NCBI GenBank assembly: GCA_963840435.1
Contig: CAWIYY010000010.1
Span: forward strand, 310,001 to 374,000
DNA: 64,000 nucleotides
Direction: 5' to 3'
Origin: Bog-473 sp963840435
GTDB lineage: Bacteria > Actinomycetota > Acidimicrobiia > Acidimicrobiales > RAAP-2
Of this stretch, positions 26,085 to 34,359 are shown one piece after another. The translations under genes were made by a program, and so were the position numbers. The notes under the pieces were generated by a model, which worked only from the letters and a program-made list of their open reading frames with translations, ran no database searches and was not told the origin of the DNA. The number at the start of each line of letters is the position of its first letter. The first letter of the stretch is position 1.

Positions 26085-26582
26085 TCAACTCGAAGTGGTA
26101 CTTTGTGACGCCTCGAGCCGGCGCGAGAAACTCCGGAGTCCGTTCATCCATCCCTCGGTCGATCCGACGGCGTCGCGCATCTGCTCCCAGCCGTCCCCGT
26201 GACGGTCGATGTGACGATGCTCGAGGGTCACGCGAGTTCGCCCTGGCGCCTCGGCCGCAAATGTGACCTCTACCTCGCTCGCCTTCCTCGGGTCGTTCTC
26301 GATCTGCCAGGCCAGACTGACATCCCAGGAGAACACCACCCGCCTGGGCGGCTCGTACACGAGCACGCGAGCCCAGCGGCACTCACCTCCATCGACTCCA
26401 CGGTCGTAGACATGTCCTCCCTGGTGCGGCTCGAAGACCATCTCTGCCAGCTCCGACTGGAGAATGTGGTGCTCGGGAGGCCACCAACTCCCGATGTCCT
26501 CGGTGAACACGGAGAACGCATGATCGAGGGGGGCTTCCACCACGATCGACGTCTCGACTGATGTCGCATGTGCATTACTCAT
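26085..26582 (-). CDS. SRPBCC (AHSA1-type) domain protein
   Basis: A 165-residue START/Bet v1-like protein. It begins SVETSIVVEAPLDHAFSVFT, with GGHVYDRGVDGGECRWARVLVYEPPRRVVFSW in the middle and a C-terminal helix at WEQMRDAVGSTEGWMNGL. These proteins bind hydrophobic ligands or act as co-chaperone-like factors. ATG at 26582 lies inside the end of the upstream ArsR gene (8-base overlap), which indicates translational coupling. ArsR-SRPBCC pairs are common in actinobacteria and usually act together in a small regulated unit. Confidence 0.9.
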   Translation of the reverse strand: MSNAHATSVETSIVVEAPLDHAFSVFTEDIGSWWPPEHHILQSELAEMVFEPHQGGHVYDRGVDGGECRWARVLVYEPPRRVVFSWDVSLAWQIENDPRKASEVEVTFAAEAPGRTRVTLEHRHIDRHGDGWEQMRDAVGSTEGWMNGLRSFSRRLEASQSTTSS

Positions 26583-26892
26583 GGGCTTGTTCTCCACCTT
26601 TCTCAGCCTGGGCCTTGAACGAGGCCAGAGCGGTATTCCAGAACCTGTCGAGGTAGTCACGCAGTCCCGCCACACCGTTCGGGTCGACCCGGTAGATCCG
26701 GCGGGTCCCATCGCGGTGAACCGTCACGAGCCCTGCGTCCTTCAATACCTTCAGATGTTGCGAGACCGCCGGCCGGCTCACCGGGAGGCGGTCAGCCACC
26801 ACACCCACTGGCGACGGGCACTCGGCGACGTGTTCGAAGATCGCTCTCCTCGTCGGATCACCGAGTGCTTCGAGTGCCAATGCGTTCGTCAT
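26575..26892 (-). CDS. ArsR-family regulator
   Basis: A 105-residue winged-helix regulator: MTNALALEALGDPTRRAIFE is the classic opening, and PVSRPAVSQHLKVLKDAGLV is the recognition helix region. It lacks the cysteine or histidine pairs of metal-sensing ArsR proteins, so it is probably not a metal sensor. Palindromes at 26894-26916 overlap its start region and suggest autoregulation. It is followed by the SRPBCC gene with an overlap. Confidence 0.93.
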   Translation of the reverse strand: MTNALALEALGDPTRRAIFEHVAECPSPVGVVADRLPVSRPAVSQHLKVLKDAGLVTVHRDGTRRIYRVDPNGVAGLRDYLDRFWNTALASFKAQAEKGGEQAHE

Positions 26893-26893
26893 A

Positions 26894-26916
26894 ACTTACC
26901 GTAAGTATATGCTTAC
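26894..26916. promoter_or_regulatory. ArsR operator candidate
   Basis: ACTTAC-C-GTAAGT (26894-26906) overlaps a second palindrome, GTAAG-TATATG-CTTAC (26901-26916), directly upstream of the ArsR start codon. The three half-sites in the local AT-rich stretch fit a repressor covering its own promoter. Confidence 0.6.
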
Positions 26917-27021
26917 AGACCGCCACGTCAATCCCGGATTTCGGCTCGGACGAAGGCTGCCCAAATTTGCCTTCAGGAATCGCCGAAATGTGCCGATCCC
27001 GTCCGTAGGGATCTCCTGAGG

Positions 27022-29334
27022 GTGGGCAGGGCCATGGCAGCACCTAACAGCCGGAGCGCCGATCTCGACCTCCAAGAGCAGGCACAAGAAGCCGGGGGTG
27101 ACCTGAGCGACGGCGCCTCGCGCGTCGACCCAGGCGTCTTGGCCTACATGATCGGTCCCCCGGCCCTGCTGCTGGCATTGGTCCTCGAGCACTTCAAGCT
27201 GATTGCCAGTCACTCAATATGGCTGTGGCTCGCTGTCTTTCTCGCGACCCCGCTCGTGAACCTCTTGGCCGATGTCGCCTATCAGCGAAAGCCCAACGAG
27301 CTCCGCTCGAACGTTCAGCTCGCGGCCCAAGTGGTGACGATAACGGCTCTTATCTATCTGACCGGTTGGGGTCCGGTCCTCATCGCCGCCTACTCGTTCG
27401 GCGCGCTTGTCAGCATCTCTCGCAACGGCTCCCGCAGATGGAGGCCGGCGCTCGCCTGGAGTCTCTTTGGCATTCTGATCGGCCAGATCCTCATCGCACT
27501 GTCATGGGCACCGTCGTTCCTGGACCATGGCGACGCACTGGCAGTGGCAATCATGAGCGCCTTCGTCCTGTGCTTCGTCGTCCGAATGGCAGCCGCGATC
27601 ATGGCGAAACGGGAGATGGCTGACGCGTCGTTTCGGCAGAGTGAGCGGCGCTTCCGTTCGCTGGTTCAGAACTCCACTGATACGACCCTCGTTGTTGCAC
27701 CCGACAACCGCATCACGTACGCCAGTCCAGCGGCGGAAGTCCTTCTCGGTTACTCAGCTGTGCAGCTCGAAGGCCAGAACGTGATGTCCCTCGTCGACGG
27801 GGAAGATGCCGACTGGGCCTCGAACAAGCTGGGTGCCGACCTGGAGACAGCCCAGGTCTCTCGTCCGGTCCAGCTCAAGATGGTGGGACGCAACGGTCGA
27901 GTCCGGGATGTCGAAGCCGTCGTGACTGACCTCAAAGACGACCCGGCTATCGGCGGCTGGGTCGTCAACATGCGTGACATCACCGACCGCAAAGCAGCAG
28001 AAGCTCGGCTCGTCCACCAGGCTCAGCATGACGGACTGACTGGACTGCCAAACCGGATCGTCATCCTCGAGCAGGCAGATCTCATGCTGAGTCGATGTGC
28101 CGATGATGACAAGCAACTGGCCGTCTTCTTCATTGATCTCGACAACTTCAAAGACGTCAACGACAGCCTTGGTCATGAAGCGGGCGACGAGGTGCTCCGA
28201 GTCGTCGCCGATCGCTTGTCAGCTCAGTTGCGCGATGGCGAGGTGATCGGTCGAATGGGTGGCGACGAATTCGTGGTCCTTGCCGAGTCGAGCGATGCGT
28301 TCGATCCCACCACGACGGTGGCCAAGCACTTGCGTGCCATGTTGGCCGAACCGATCAGAATTCTCGGCCCAGACGGTCCGCTGATCCACGTGACTGCGAG
28401 CATTGGCGTCGCCCGAGGAGTACCGGACTCAGCGAACGAGCTCTTGAGAAATGCCGACATAGCTCTGTATCAGGCGAAGCTCGCTGGCCGCGACTGCTGG
28501 GTGTCCTTCGTGCCCGAGATGCGGTCGATTGCCCTGAGGAACCTGCAGCTGCGATCGGAACTGACGACCGCTATTGAGCAAGAGCAGTTCCATCTCTTGT
28601 ACCAACCGATCGTCGATCTTGAGAGCGGAAACGTCACCAGCGTGGAGGCGCTCATCCGATGGGAGCATCCCCAGCAAGGAGTTGTCTCACCGGACAGGTT
28701 CATACCCGTCCTCGAGCAGACCGGTCAGATCATCGATGTCGGTCGATGGGTCTTGAACGAGGCCTGTCGTCAAGGCGCCCTGTGGTGGTCCGATCACCAT
28801 GAGATTGGTGTCAACGTCAACGCGTCCGCCCGTCAGCTCGAAGACCCGCGATTCGTCGATGACGTCGTGACCGCCCTCTCATCATCGGGTCTCTCGCCCC
28901 ACGCCCTCGTCATTGAGATCACCGAGAGCAGTCTGATGTGCACCAGCGAGACTGCGAACAGAAGTCTTGCGCTCCTCAAGGAGCATGGAGTGCGAGTCGC
29001 GATCGATGACTTTGGCACTGGGTATTCGTCGCTCTCCTACCTGCTTCAATTTGCCGTTGATGCGCTCAAGGTCGACGGGTCGTTCGTCAGTGCCATGGAC
29101 ACGTCTCAGCACGCCAAGGCGGTCGTCCGGGCCGTGTTCGAACTCGGTCGGTCACTTGACTTGGAAGTCATTGCTGAAGGGATCGAAGACTCGGAACAAC
29201 TCGCGCTGCTGCGTGCGGAGGGGTGTCGCTGGGGTCAGGGCTTCTTGATGTCCCGACCCGTGGCGGCGTCGGTCATCACGGACATGCTGTGCCAACCGAG
29301 TCGTGCGACGAGGAAGTTCGCCGTAACGAGCTGA
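27022..29334 (+). CDS. Membrane PAS-GGDEF-EAL protein (c-di-GMP turnover)
   Basis: A 770-residue protein with an N-terminal membrane region of about five helices (residues 45-195), a PAS domain (about 205-320; FRSLVQNSTDTTLVVAPDN), a GGDEF domain with the intact motif G413-G-D-E-F417, and an EAL domain with E542-A-L plus NVNASA, EITESS, DDFGTGYSSL, LKVDGS, IAEGIED and GQGF. Both synthesis and hydrolysis of c-di-GMP are possible; such tandem proteins usually run one way depending on the sensor. The inhibitory I-site is degenerate (R-D-G-E instead of RxxD). GTG at 27022 is used; ATG at 27034 is an alternative. It lies 3.5 kb from the REC-EAL-kinase fusion, so this region is a local c-di-GMP signalling cluster. 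Confidence 0.92.
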   Translation: MGRAMAAPNSRSADLDLQEQAQEAGGDLSDGASRVDPGVLAYMIGPPALLLALVLEHFKLIASHSIWLWLAVFLATPLVNLLADVAYQRKPNELRSNVQLAAQVVTITALIYLTGWGPVLIAAYSFGALVSISRNGSRRWRPALAWSLFGILIGQILIALSWAPSFLDHGDALAVAIMSAFVLCFVVRMAAAIMAKREMADASFRQSERRFRSLVQNSTDTTLVVAPDNRITYASPAAEVLLGYSAVQLEGQNVMSLVDGEDADWASNKLGADLETAQVSRPVQLKMVGRNGRVRDVEAVVTDLKDDPAIGGWVVNMRDITDRKAAEARLVHQAQHDGLTGLPNRIVILEQADLMLSRCADDDKQLAVFFIDLDNFKDVNDSLGHEAGDEVLRVVADRLSAQLRDGEVIGRMGGDEFVVLAESSDAFDPTTTVAKHLRAMLAEPIRILGPDGPLIHVTASIGVARGVPDSANELLRNADIALYQAKLAGRDCWVSFVPEMRSIALRNLQLRSELTTAIEQEQFHLLYQPIVDLESGNVTSVEALIRWEHPQQGVVSPDRFIPVLEQTGQIIDVGRWVLNEACRQGALWWSDHHEIGVNVNASARQLEDPRFVDDVVTALSSSGLSPHALVIEITESSLMCTSETANRSLALLKEHGVRVAIDDFGTGYSSLSYLLQFAVDALKVDGSFVSAMDTSQHAKAVVRAVFELGRSLDLEVIAEGIEDSEQLALLRAEGCRWGQGFLMSRPVAASVITDMLCQPSRATRKFAVTS

Positions 29335-29439
29335 CGTCGCAGGTTTTGATCCGCCGTCGGGTCACTGCGGCCGAGCCCTCGACGAACAGGGCGGTTCGGA
29401 CGCCGGGACCGGCGCGACGCCGGCGTGGGCGTCTTCAGG

Positions 29440-30108
29440 TCAGATGCCCGACAGCGTGAGTCCGATGTCATCGGCGAACCCGTCGTTGTACGTCTGCCCA
29501 CTCTCGCGGGCGAAGCTGAGCTGCACGTAGGCGCTCCGGGCGTTCTTCGGAACGACGACACCGTCATCCGTCTCCCTTACGAGTTCGGTCTCGCCGCCGC
29601 GCACCGACTCGGTGACACCTCCGATCGTCATGGAGGTCCCGACGAGGAAGCCCTTCTTGTTCTTGAAGTCCACCTCCACGAAGGCCTGGTCCGTCCTCGT
29701 GCCTGAGCCGCCGAGCCATCCCATGAGGTTGGCCGTCACATGGCCACCCTTGATGGCGTTGACGTACGGCGCGAGGTTCACGGTCTGGGTCGCGACGATG
29801 GAGTCAAGAGGATCGTTCGGCCCACCAGCGAAGAAGTTGAGGCCACGATTCTTGGGCCCGGGCGACGTTGCCGTGAGGAATCCGCCGCCGGTCGCTCCGT
29901 ACTTGACGGCAGTGAATGAGGTTCCCGTCGAGTCGGTCCAGTCCGGGACGGGAACTACGTGGCCATTGCCACTCCCCGCGCCTTGCTCGGCGCCACCGTT
30001 GATAATCAAGTTCTTCGTCGAAGCCGCGCCCGCTGGGACGCCGTTGACGACAACGATGCCTACCGACGCAACGAGACCCGCCAACGAGATGACCGCAGTC
30101 CGCTTCAT
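29440..30108 (-). CDS. Secreted protein of unknown function
   Basis: A 222-residue exported protein with signal peptide MKRTAVISLAGLVASVGIVV and a mature part that begins NLIINGGAEQG and contains VPVPDWTDSTG, NRGLNFFAGGPND and a long beta-rich C-terminal half. This opening resembles jelly-roll carbohydrate-binding or choice-of-anchor domains, but I cannot assign a family. GGGGGTGG precedes ATG at 30108, and the longer frame to 30174 is therefore rejected. It is convergent with the GGDEF-EAL gene. Confidence 0.75.
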   Translation of the reverse strand: MKRTAVISLAGLVASVGIVVVNGVPAGAASTKNLIINGGAEQGAGSGNGHVVPVPDWTDSTGTSFTAVKYGATGGGFLTATSPGPKNRGLNFFAGGPNDPLDSIVATQTVNLAPYVNAIKGGHVTANLMGWLGGSGTRTDQAFVEVDFKNKKGFLVGTSMTIGGVTESVRGGETELVRETDDGVVVPKNARSAYVQLSFARESGQTYNDGFADDIGLTLSGI

Positions 30109-30866
30109 GGTCCACCCCCGAATCACTCGATGCACCCACGCTACCCAAGCAAAATCTGAATTACCTCTGGGCAACGGTTCCGGACTTCGCTGACGTGGCG
30201 ACCGAACGAGCCCTCCCGCGAGGGCGTCCTCGCTGCACAGTCAGCGCCTTCGCGTGGACCGGCCTCCATTTCTCAGACCACTCCAAGGACCGATGCCCGA
30301 GCGTCCATGAAGTTGGACGGTGCAGGTAGGCGCAGCAGGACGCGACCGATTTCTCAAGAAACGCCCGTCGCGGGTGGCGACTCCGTGGATGAGACGAGGC
30401 CCCGTGGTGAGCTCGACACACTTGCCGTGCAGCGGAGTGGCCGCCAGGGCCGCCTCAGCTCCAACTAGGTCATGGAACCATTCGGCGTTGCGCGGTGCGG
30501 CGATCGTAGTCACCGGTGCAGGTGTAGACGTCGTCATACCAGTGCGCACGCGTGCGTTAGTAGGCGATCCGGTCAGACCGCGTCGTCCCGGACACCGGGC
30601 TCGCCGAGATCCGACTCGACCTTTCGGCGAACGAAATGAGCCGGTGTCGCGCCCGATGTGGACACATCGAACAGCATGACGCAACGCCGCATCGGTGTGT
30701 ACCGGCCGCCGAATGCCAACAGATACTCGGGCAATTCCGTCATCACAAGCAGCCGAGAGCTCCACGGCAGCTGGTTGCCGCAGCAGGACGACGGGTGACC
30801 GATGTCGTCGTCTTCGGACTTGAAGCCAGCGGGAAGACGTGTGTTAGCGTCAGTCCCGCAGTTGCA
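30109..30866. other. Intergenic region upstream of the cobalamin riboswitch
   Basis: About 750 bases between two divergently read secreted-protein genes. The frame at 30765-30241 on the minus strand has no motif or ribosome site and is not accepted. Promoters for both flanking genes must lie here, but I cannot place them with confidence. Confidence 0.4.
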
Positions 30867-30966
30867 GGTGGTTCAACGGGGAAGCCGGTCAAAGTCCGGC
30901 ACTGGTCCGCAGCCGTGGGTGGTTGAACAAATCGTTCGCCACAAGTCGGAATGCCGTGAAACCACT
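30867..30966 (+). promoter_or_regulatory. Cobalamin (B12) riboswitch aptamer
   Basis: The core reads GGGGAAGCCGGT...AGTCCGGCACTG..CCGCAGCCGTG, which is the B12-box region of the class, followed about 40 bases later by AAGTCGGAATGCC. The closing helix P1 is formed by GGTGGTT (30867-30873) and AACCACT (30960-30966). The aptamer lies on the sense strand 106 bases upstream of the secreted toroid gene at 31072. Cobalamin riboswitches normally shut off B12 uptake or synthesis genes when the vitamin is abundant. Confidence 0.88.
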
Positions 30967-31014
30967 GAAGTGGGTCCGTATCCGTCGAGAAATGCGGCAA
31001 GGACCCGGGTGGTC
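30967..31014 (+). promoter_or_regulatory. Riboswitch expression platform (inferred)
   Basis: GGGTCC (30972-30977) can pair with GGACCC (31001-31006). A copy of the P1 5' strand, GGTGGT, recurs at 31008-31013 and could compete for the P1 3' strand ACCAC. Such alternative pairings are expected of a switch, but no T-run is seen, so control of translation or Rho-dependent termination is more likely than intrinsic termination. Confidence 0.45.
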
Positions 31015-31071
31015 TCCTCTGGTTGTACGACGGGACCTTTCGGGTTCTCTGCCCGGAATTGGAGTCATCCC

Positions 31072-32427
31072 ATGAGGTTCCAGCGAATCCTCACACCAGC
31101 AGCCCTGGCGGCCTGCGCAACCTTGGCCCTTGTCGCGGTACCGACAACGGCCGGAGCGTCATCGCCGCCCGCTTTACCGCAGCCCGTCTCCGCGCAGGCA
31201 GGAGCCACGTGGCTCGTCGGTCAGTTCACGCCACAGGGCTTCATCCCGTCGCAATCCGATCCGGAAACGGCGGACCTGTCGGCCACGGCGAACAGCATCT
31301 TGGCTCTGGCCAGTGCCAACACCGACCCGAGCCTGGCCGCGACGGCGCTCTCGTTCATGGAATCCAACGTCGACGCCTACGTCACGCAAGACGGGACCGA
31401 CGGACCGGGACAGCTCGCGCTGCTGATACTCGACGCCCACGCCTTGGGCGTCTCGCCGACGTCGTTCGGAGGCACCAACCTGGTATCCCGGCTCCAGGCA
31501 ACCGAGGAGGCGTCCGGAAAGAATGCCGGACTCTTCGGCACCAAGTCTCAGGTGAAGAACTTCCAGGCCGGCGTCTTCGACCAGGGGCTCGCCCTGGCCG
31601 CTCTGGCCGCGGCTGGGGACACCGGTGGCCCCGCGATCAAGGCGGCCGAGTCGTGGTTGCTCGGCCAGCAGTGCGCTGACGGCGGATGGACAAGCTACGA
31701 GTCGGCGAGCAATCCGTGCGATGGATCGCCCGCTGACTTCGAAGGGCCCGACACGAACTCGACCGCACTTGCCATCGAAGGGCTCTCAGCCCAGGGCGAC
31801 CTGGGCGGCTCGGCGAACACCAACGCACACGCGTTCCTCGTCCACGCCCAGGACACCGACGGCGGCTGGGGACTCGAGCCGAACACGACCACAACGCCTG
31901 GGTCGACCGACCCGGACTCCACGGCACTTGTCCTACAGGCCATCCTCGCTCTGGGGGATTCGCCGACCCAAAAGCCGTTCGTCAAGAACGCCAACCCGGT
32001 GTCGGTGTTGGAGTCCTTCCAGTCGACTTCGGGGGCCGACCAAGGGTCATTCAGCTTCCCCGGCATCAGCGGGCCGAACCTGCTCTCGACCTATCAAGCG
32101 GTGCCGGCGGTCGCCGGGGTCGTCTTTCCCTTCAATCTCTTCGTGACGACAACGTCCCTGCCCGGAGGAACCTTCAAGCAGCCGTACAAGGCCAAGCTCA
32201 GGGCAAGTGGCGGGAATGCCCCGTACACGTGGTCCGTCGAGAGCGGTTTTGGCACCCTGCCAACGGGGCTCACCCTGAACAGTACAACGGGCGCGATCTC
32301 CGGCAAGCCGAAGAGCACCGGCACCTCGACCTTCGTCGTGGAGGTCACCGACACCAAGACGGCATCGCAGCCGCAGCACGACAACGTCGGCTGGGCGATC
32401 CTCTCGATCACCACCTCATCGAGCTGA
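31072..32427 (+). CDS. Secreted alpha/alpha-toroid protein under B12 control, transcobalamin-like
   Basis: A 451-residue exported protein. Residues 1-30 are a signal peptide (RILTPAALAACATLALVAV). Residues about 33-345 are helical repeats of the terpenoid-cyclase/prenyltransferase toroid fold, with QW-like turns QQCADGGWTSY and AQDTDGGWGLEP and a closing LLSTYQAVPAVAG. It has none of the cyclase DxDD or DCTAE catalytic motifs. Residues about 355-440 are a He_PIG Ig-like domain (GGNAPYTWSV...LPTGLTLNSTTGAISGKP). Animal transcobalamin and intrinsic factor use this same toroid to bind B12; together with the riboswitch upstream, this argues for an extracellular cobalamin binder, though binding is inferred. 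ATG at 31072 follows GGAG by 7 bases, and the frame upstream of it runs through the riboswitch. Confidence 0.82.
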   Translation: MRFQRILTPAALAACATLALVAVPTTAGASSPPALPQPVSAQAGATWLVGQFTPQGFIPSQSDPETADLSATANSILALASANTDPSLAATALSFMESNVDAYVTQDGTDGPGQLALLILDAHALGVSPTSFGGTNLVSRLQATEEASGKNAGLFGTKSQVKNFQAGVFDQGLALAALAAAGDTGGPAIKAAESWLLGQQCADGGWTSYESASNPCDGSPADFEGPDTNSTALAIEGLSAQGDLGGSANTNAHAFLVHAQDTDGGWGLEPNTTTTPGSTDPDSTALVLQAILALGDSPTQKPFVKNANPVSVLESFQSTSGADQGSFSFPGISGPNLLSTYQAVPAVAGVVFPFNLFVTTTSLPGGTFKQPYKAKLRASGGNAPYTWSVESGFGTLPTGLTLNSTTGAISGKPKSTGTSTFVVEVTDTKTASQPQHDNVGWAILSITTSSS

Positions 32428-32442
32428 TCAGGATGAGCCGCG

Positions 32443-32483
32443 GGGACAGAGACCCCTCGCCGCAGGGAGGGGGTCTCTGTCCC
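32443..32483 (+). terminator. Strong stem-loop after the toroid gene
   Basis: GGGACAGAGACCCC and GGGGTCTCTGTCCC make a 14-bp near-perfect stem starting 16 bases after the stop codon. There is no T-run, but its position and strength make a transcription end or mRNA 3' protection likely. Confidence 0.7.
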
Positions 32484-32884
32484 GATGCTCGCGGAAGCGG
32501 ACTGAGTTCGCACCGAGTGCAATCTTCGGATCGCTTCGAGCCGGCCTCGCTTCTGTTGTGTGAGTGTTGTGAATGAGCGGTCCCTGCACGTTTCGTGCCT
32601 GAAACGTCTTTGTTCCTTTGATCTTCACATGCACGACGCGTCTCTCAACGTTCAGAGGGATACGGCGCGATGTACTCAAAGTGGTTGCGGCTCGAGCGCA
32701 AGGTCGTCGCATTTGGTGCGCAGTCGGCTCGACGTTTCACTCGTGTGAGCGACGATGAAGTCACCAGCCCATTGACGAACGAACATGATGACTGGCTACA
32801 CTTGCGGCGGCGAAGCAACTCAAGCAAGGCGGTCGCGACGGGGTCCCCGTCCGGCACATTCACACTCACACTGGACGTACAGAC
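32484..32884. other. Intergenic region
   Basis: No gene is supported in these 400 bases. A 7-bp inverted repeat, ACGTTTC (32588-32594)/GAAACGT (32601-32607), could be a protein-binding site or small hairpin upstream of the next secreted-protein gene. Confidence 0.4.
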
Positions 32885-34303
32885 ATGCGCAGTTTCGCAC
32901 GGACACGTGTTCTTTCTCTCCCCCTTCTGGCAGCGCTCTCGATTTTGGTTGCCACGGTCGGCGTGCTTGTCGATGGAGCTCCGAGCGGTGCCTCGGTGAT
33001 CGCCGTCGGCCGAGGCGTCCTCGTCCTTCCCAACGGTCCGCCGGCGCAAGTGCCGGCAGACCTACAGAGCAACGATTTCATTGAGATGTTCACCGAGAGG
33101 ACCGCGTTCACGCTGCCCTCGTCGTTGTCGGTCGATGTCACCCCGGGCAGCACGTTTCCCTCAGCGTTTTACAGCGATGACAATGTTGATCCGAGCGCAG
33201 TGCCGGCGGGTACTCCGATCGACAGCTACTTCATGTGCTCCAATCCCATCGGAAGACCACATTCGCTCTTCCCGTACTCGGGAACAGTTTCCTTCAGCAC
33301 TCCGATACTTGGAGTGATGATCCTCACGGCAACGTTGGCCTCTACCTCTGCGGCCGTCGGTGCTCCGAACACGAACTACAGGATCAGCGGTGCAGATGGG
33401 CTCGAGGAGGGCGACACTGTGCGGTTGGTGCAGCCGACCACCATCAGCATGAGTTTCAACACCTACGCCGAGGTCGACTGCATACGGGTCATCACGGCCG
33501 CCACTCCGAGCACGAGCTCAGGCACTACCGGCGGCGGCGTCGGCGCCGGCGGCCCGAACAGCGTCGGCTACACCGAGGTGGCGTCTGACGGAGGGGTCTT
33601 CGACTTCGGCAGCCCCTTCTACGGTTCGATGGGCGGCCACCCGCTCAACGAGCCGATGGTTGGTGGAGCGCAGGTCGCGGGGCAGCCGGGCTACTGGGAG
33701 GTGGCGTCGGACGGCGGCGTGTTCTCCTTCGGGGACGCAGGCTTCTACGGCTCAACGGGTGGAACGCCGTTGAACGCCCCGATCGTGGGCATGGCCTCGA
33801 CTCCCGATGGGCTTGGGTACTGGCTGGTGGCCTCCGACGGCGGCATCTTCTCGTACGGCGACGCGGCGTTCTACGGGTCCCGTGGGGGCAAGAAACTGAA
33901 CGCTCCCATCGTCGGCATGGCTTCGACACCGGACGGCAAGGGCTATTGGTTGGTCGCGTCCGACGGCGGCATCTTCTCCTACGGAGACGCGTCCTTCTTC
34001 GGGTCAACCGGTTCCATCAGATTGAACGCGCCGATCGTGGCCATGATGGCCACGCCCGACGGCGCGGGCTACTGGCTGGTGGCCACCGACGGCGGCATCT
34101 TCAACTACGGCGACGCAACGTTCTATGGCTCAATGGGCGGGCAGCCACTCAACAAGCCGATGGTGGGAATCAAGACGACCGCCGACGGGCTCGGCTACTG
34201 GACGATTGCCTCGGACGGCGGCGTGTTTTCGTTCGGTGATGCGGGTTTCCTCGGATCAATGGGCGGAAAGCCGCTCAACAAACCGATCGTGGGTGCCTAC
34301 TGA
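32885..34303 (+). CDS. Secreted repeat protein with six 42-residue GYWLVASDGG repeats
   Basis: A 472-residue exported protein. The signal peptide (VLSLPLLAALSILVATVGVLV) is followed by a beta-rich domain to about residue 215, a Ser/Thr/Gly linker, and from residue 228 six tandem repeats of about 42 residues with consensus GYWLVASDGGIFSYGDA, then FYGS-GG--LN-PIVGM--TPDG. The repeats are probably blades of a propeller, and six fill one ring. Proteins with this repeat are frequent in Acidimicrobiia, but their role is unknown. I see no catalytic residues and no wall-anchoring motif. Confidence 0.85.
   Translation: MRSFARTRVLSLPLLAALSILVATVGVLVDGAPSGASVIAVGRGVLVLPNGPPAQVPADLQSNDFIEMFTERTAFTLPSSLSVDVTPGSTFPSAFYSDDNVDPSAVPAGTPIDSYFMCSNPIGRPHSLFPYSGTVSFSTPILGVMILTATLASTSAAVGAPNTNYRISGADGLEEGDTVRLVQPTTISMSFNTYAEVDCIRVITAATPSTSSGTTGGGVGAGGPNSVGYTEVASDGGVFDFGSPFYGSMGGHPLNEPMVGGAQVAGQPGYWEVASDGGVFSFGDAGFYGSTGGTPLNAPIVGMASTPDGLGYWLVASDGGIFSYGDAAFYGSRGGKKLNAPIVGMASTPDGKGYWLVASDGGIFSYGDASFFGSTGSIRLNAPIVAMMATPDGAGYWLVATDGGIFNYGDATFYGSMGGQPLNKPMVGIKTTADGLGYWTIASDGGVFSFGDAGFLGSMGGKPLNKPIVGAY
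33566..34300 (+). repeat. Six tandem 126-bp coding repeats
   Basis: Each unit encodes about 42 residues starting GYW[LE]VASDGG; the units start near residues 228, 270, 312, 354, 396 and 438, and the last is shortened. The DNA repeats are imperfect, so the array is old enough to have diverged but still in register. Confidence 0.85.
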
Positions 34304-34359
34304 CGACGGAGTGACCTTTGCTCGTCGTTCGGCCGGGCTCGAACGATTCGCGACGACGC

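Noticed and set aside
30241..30765. 174-residue minus-strand frame that looked a little like a WhiB-type protein
   Set aside because: The four cysteines required for WhiB are missing and no ribosome site is present.
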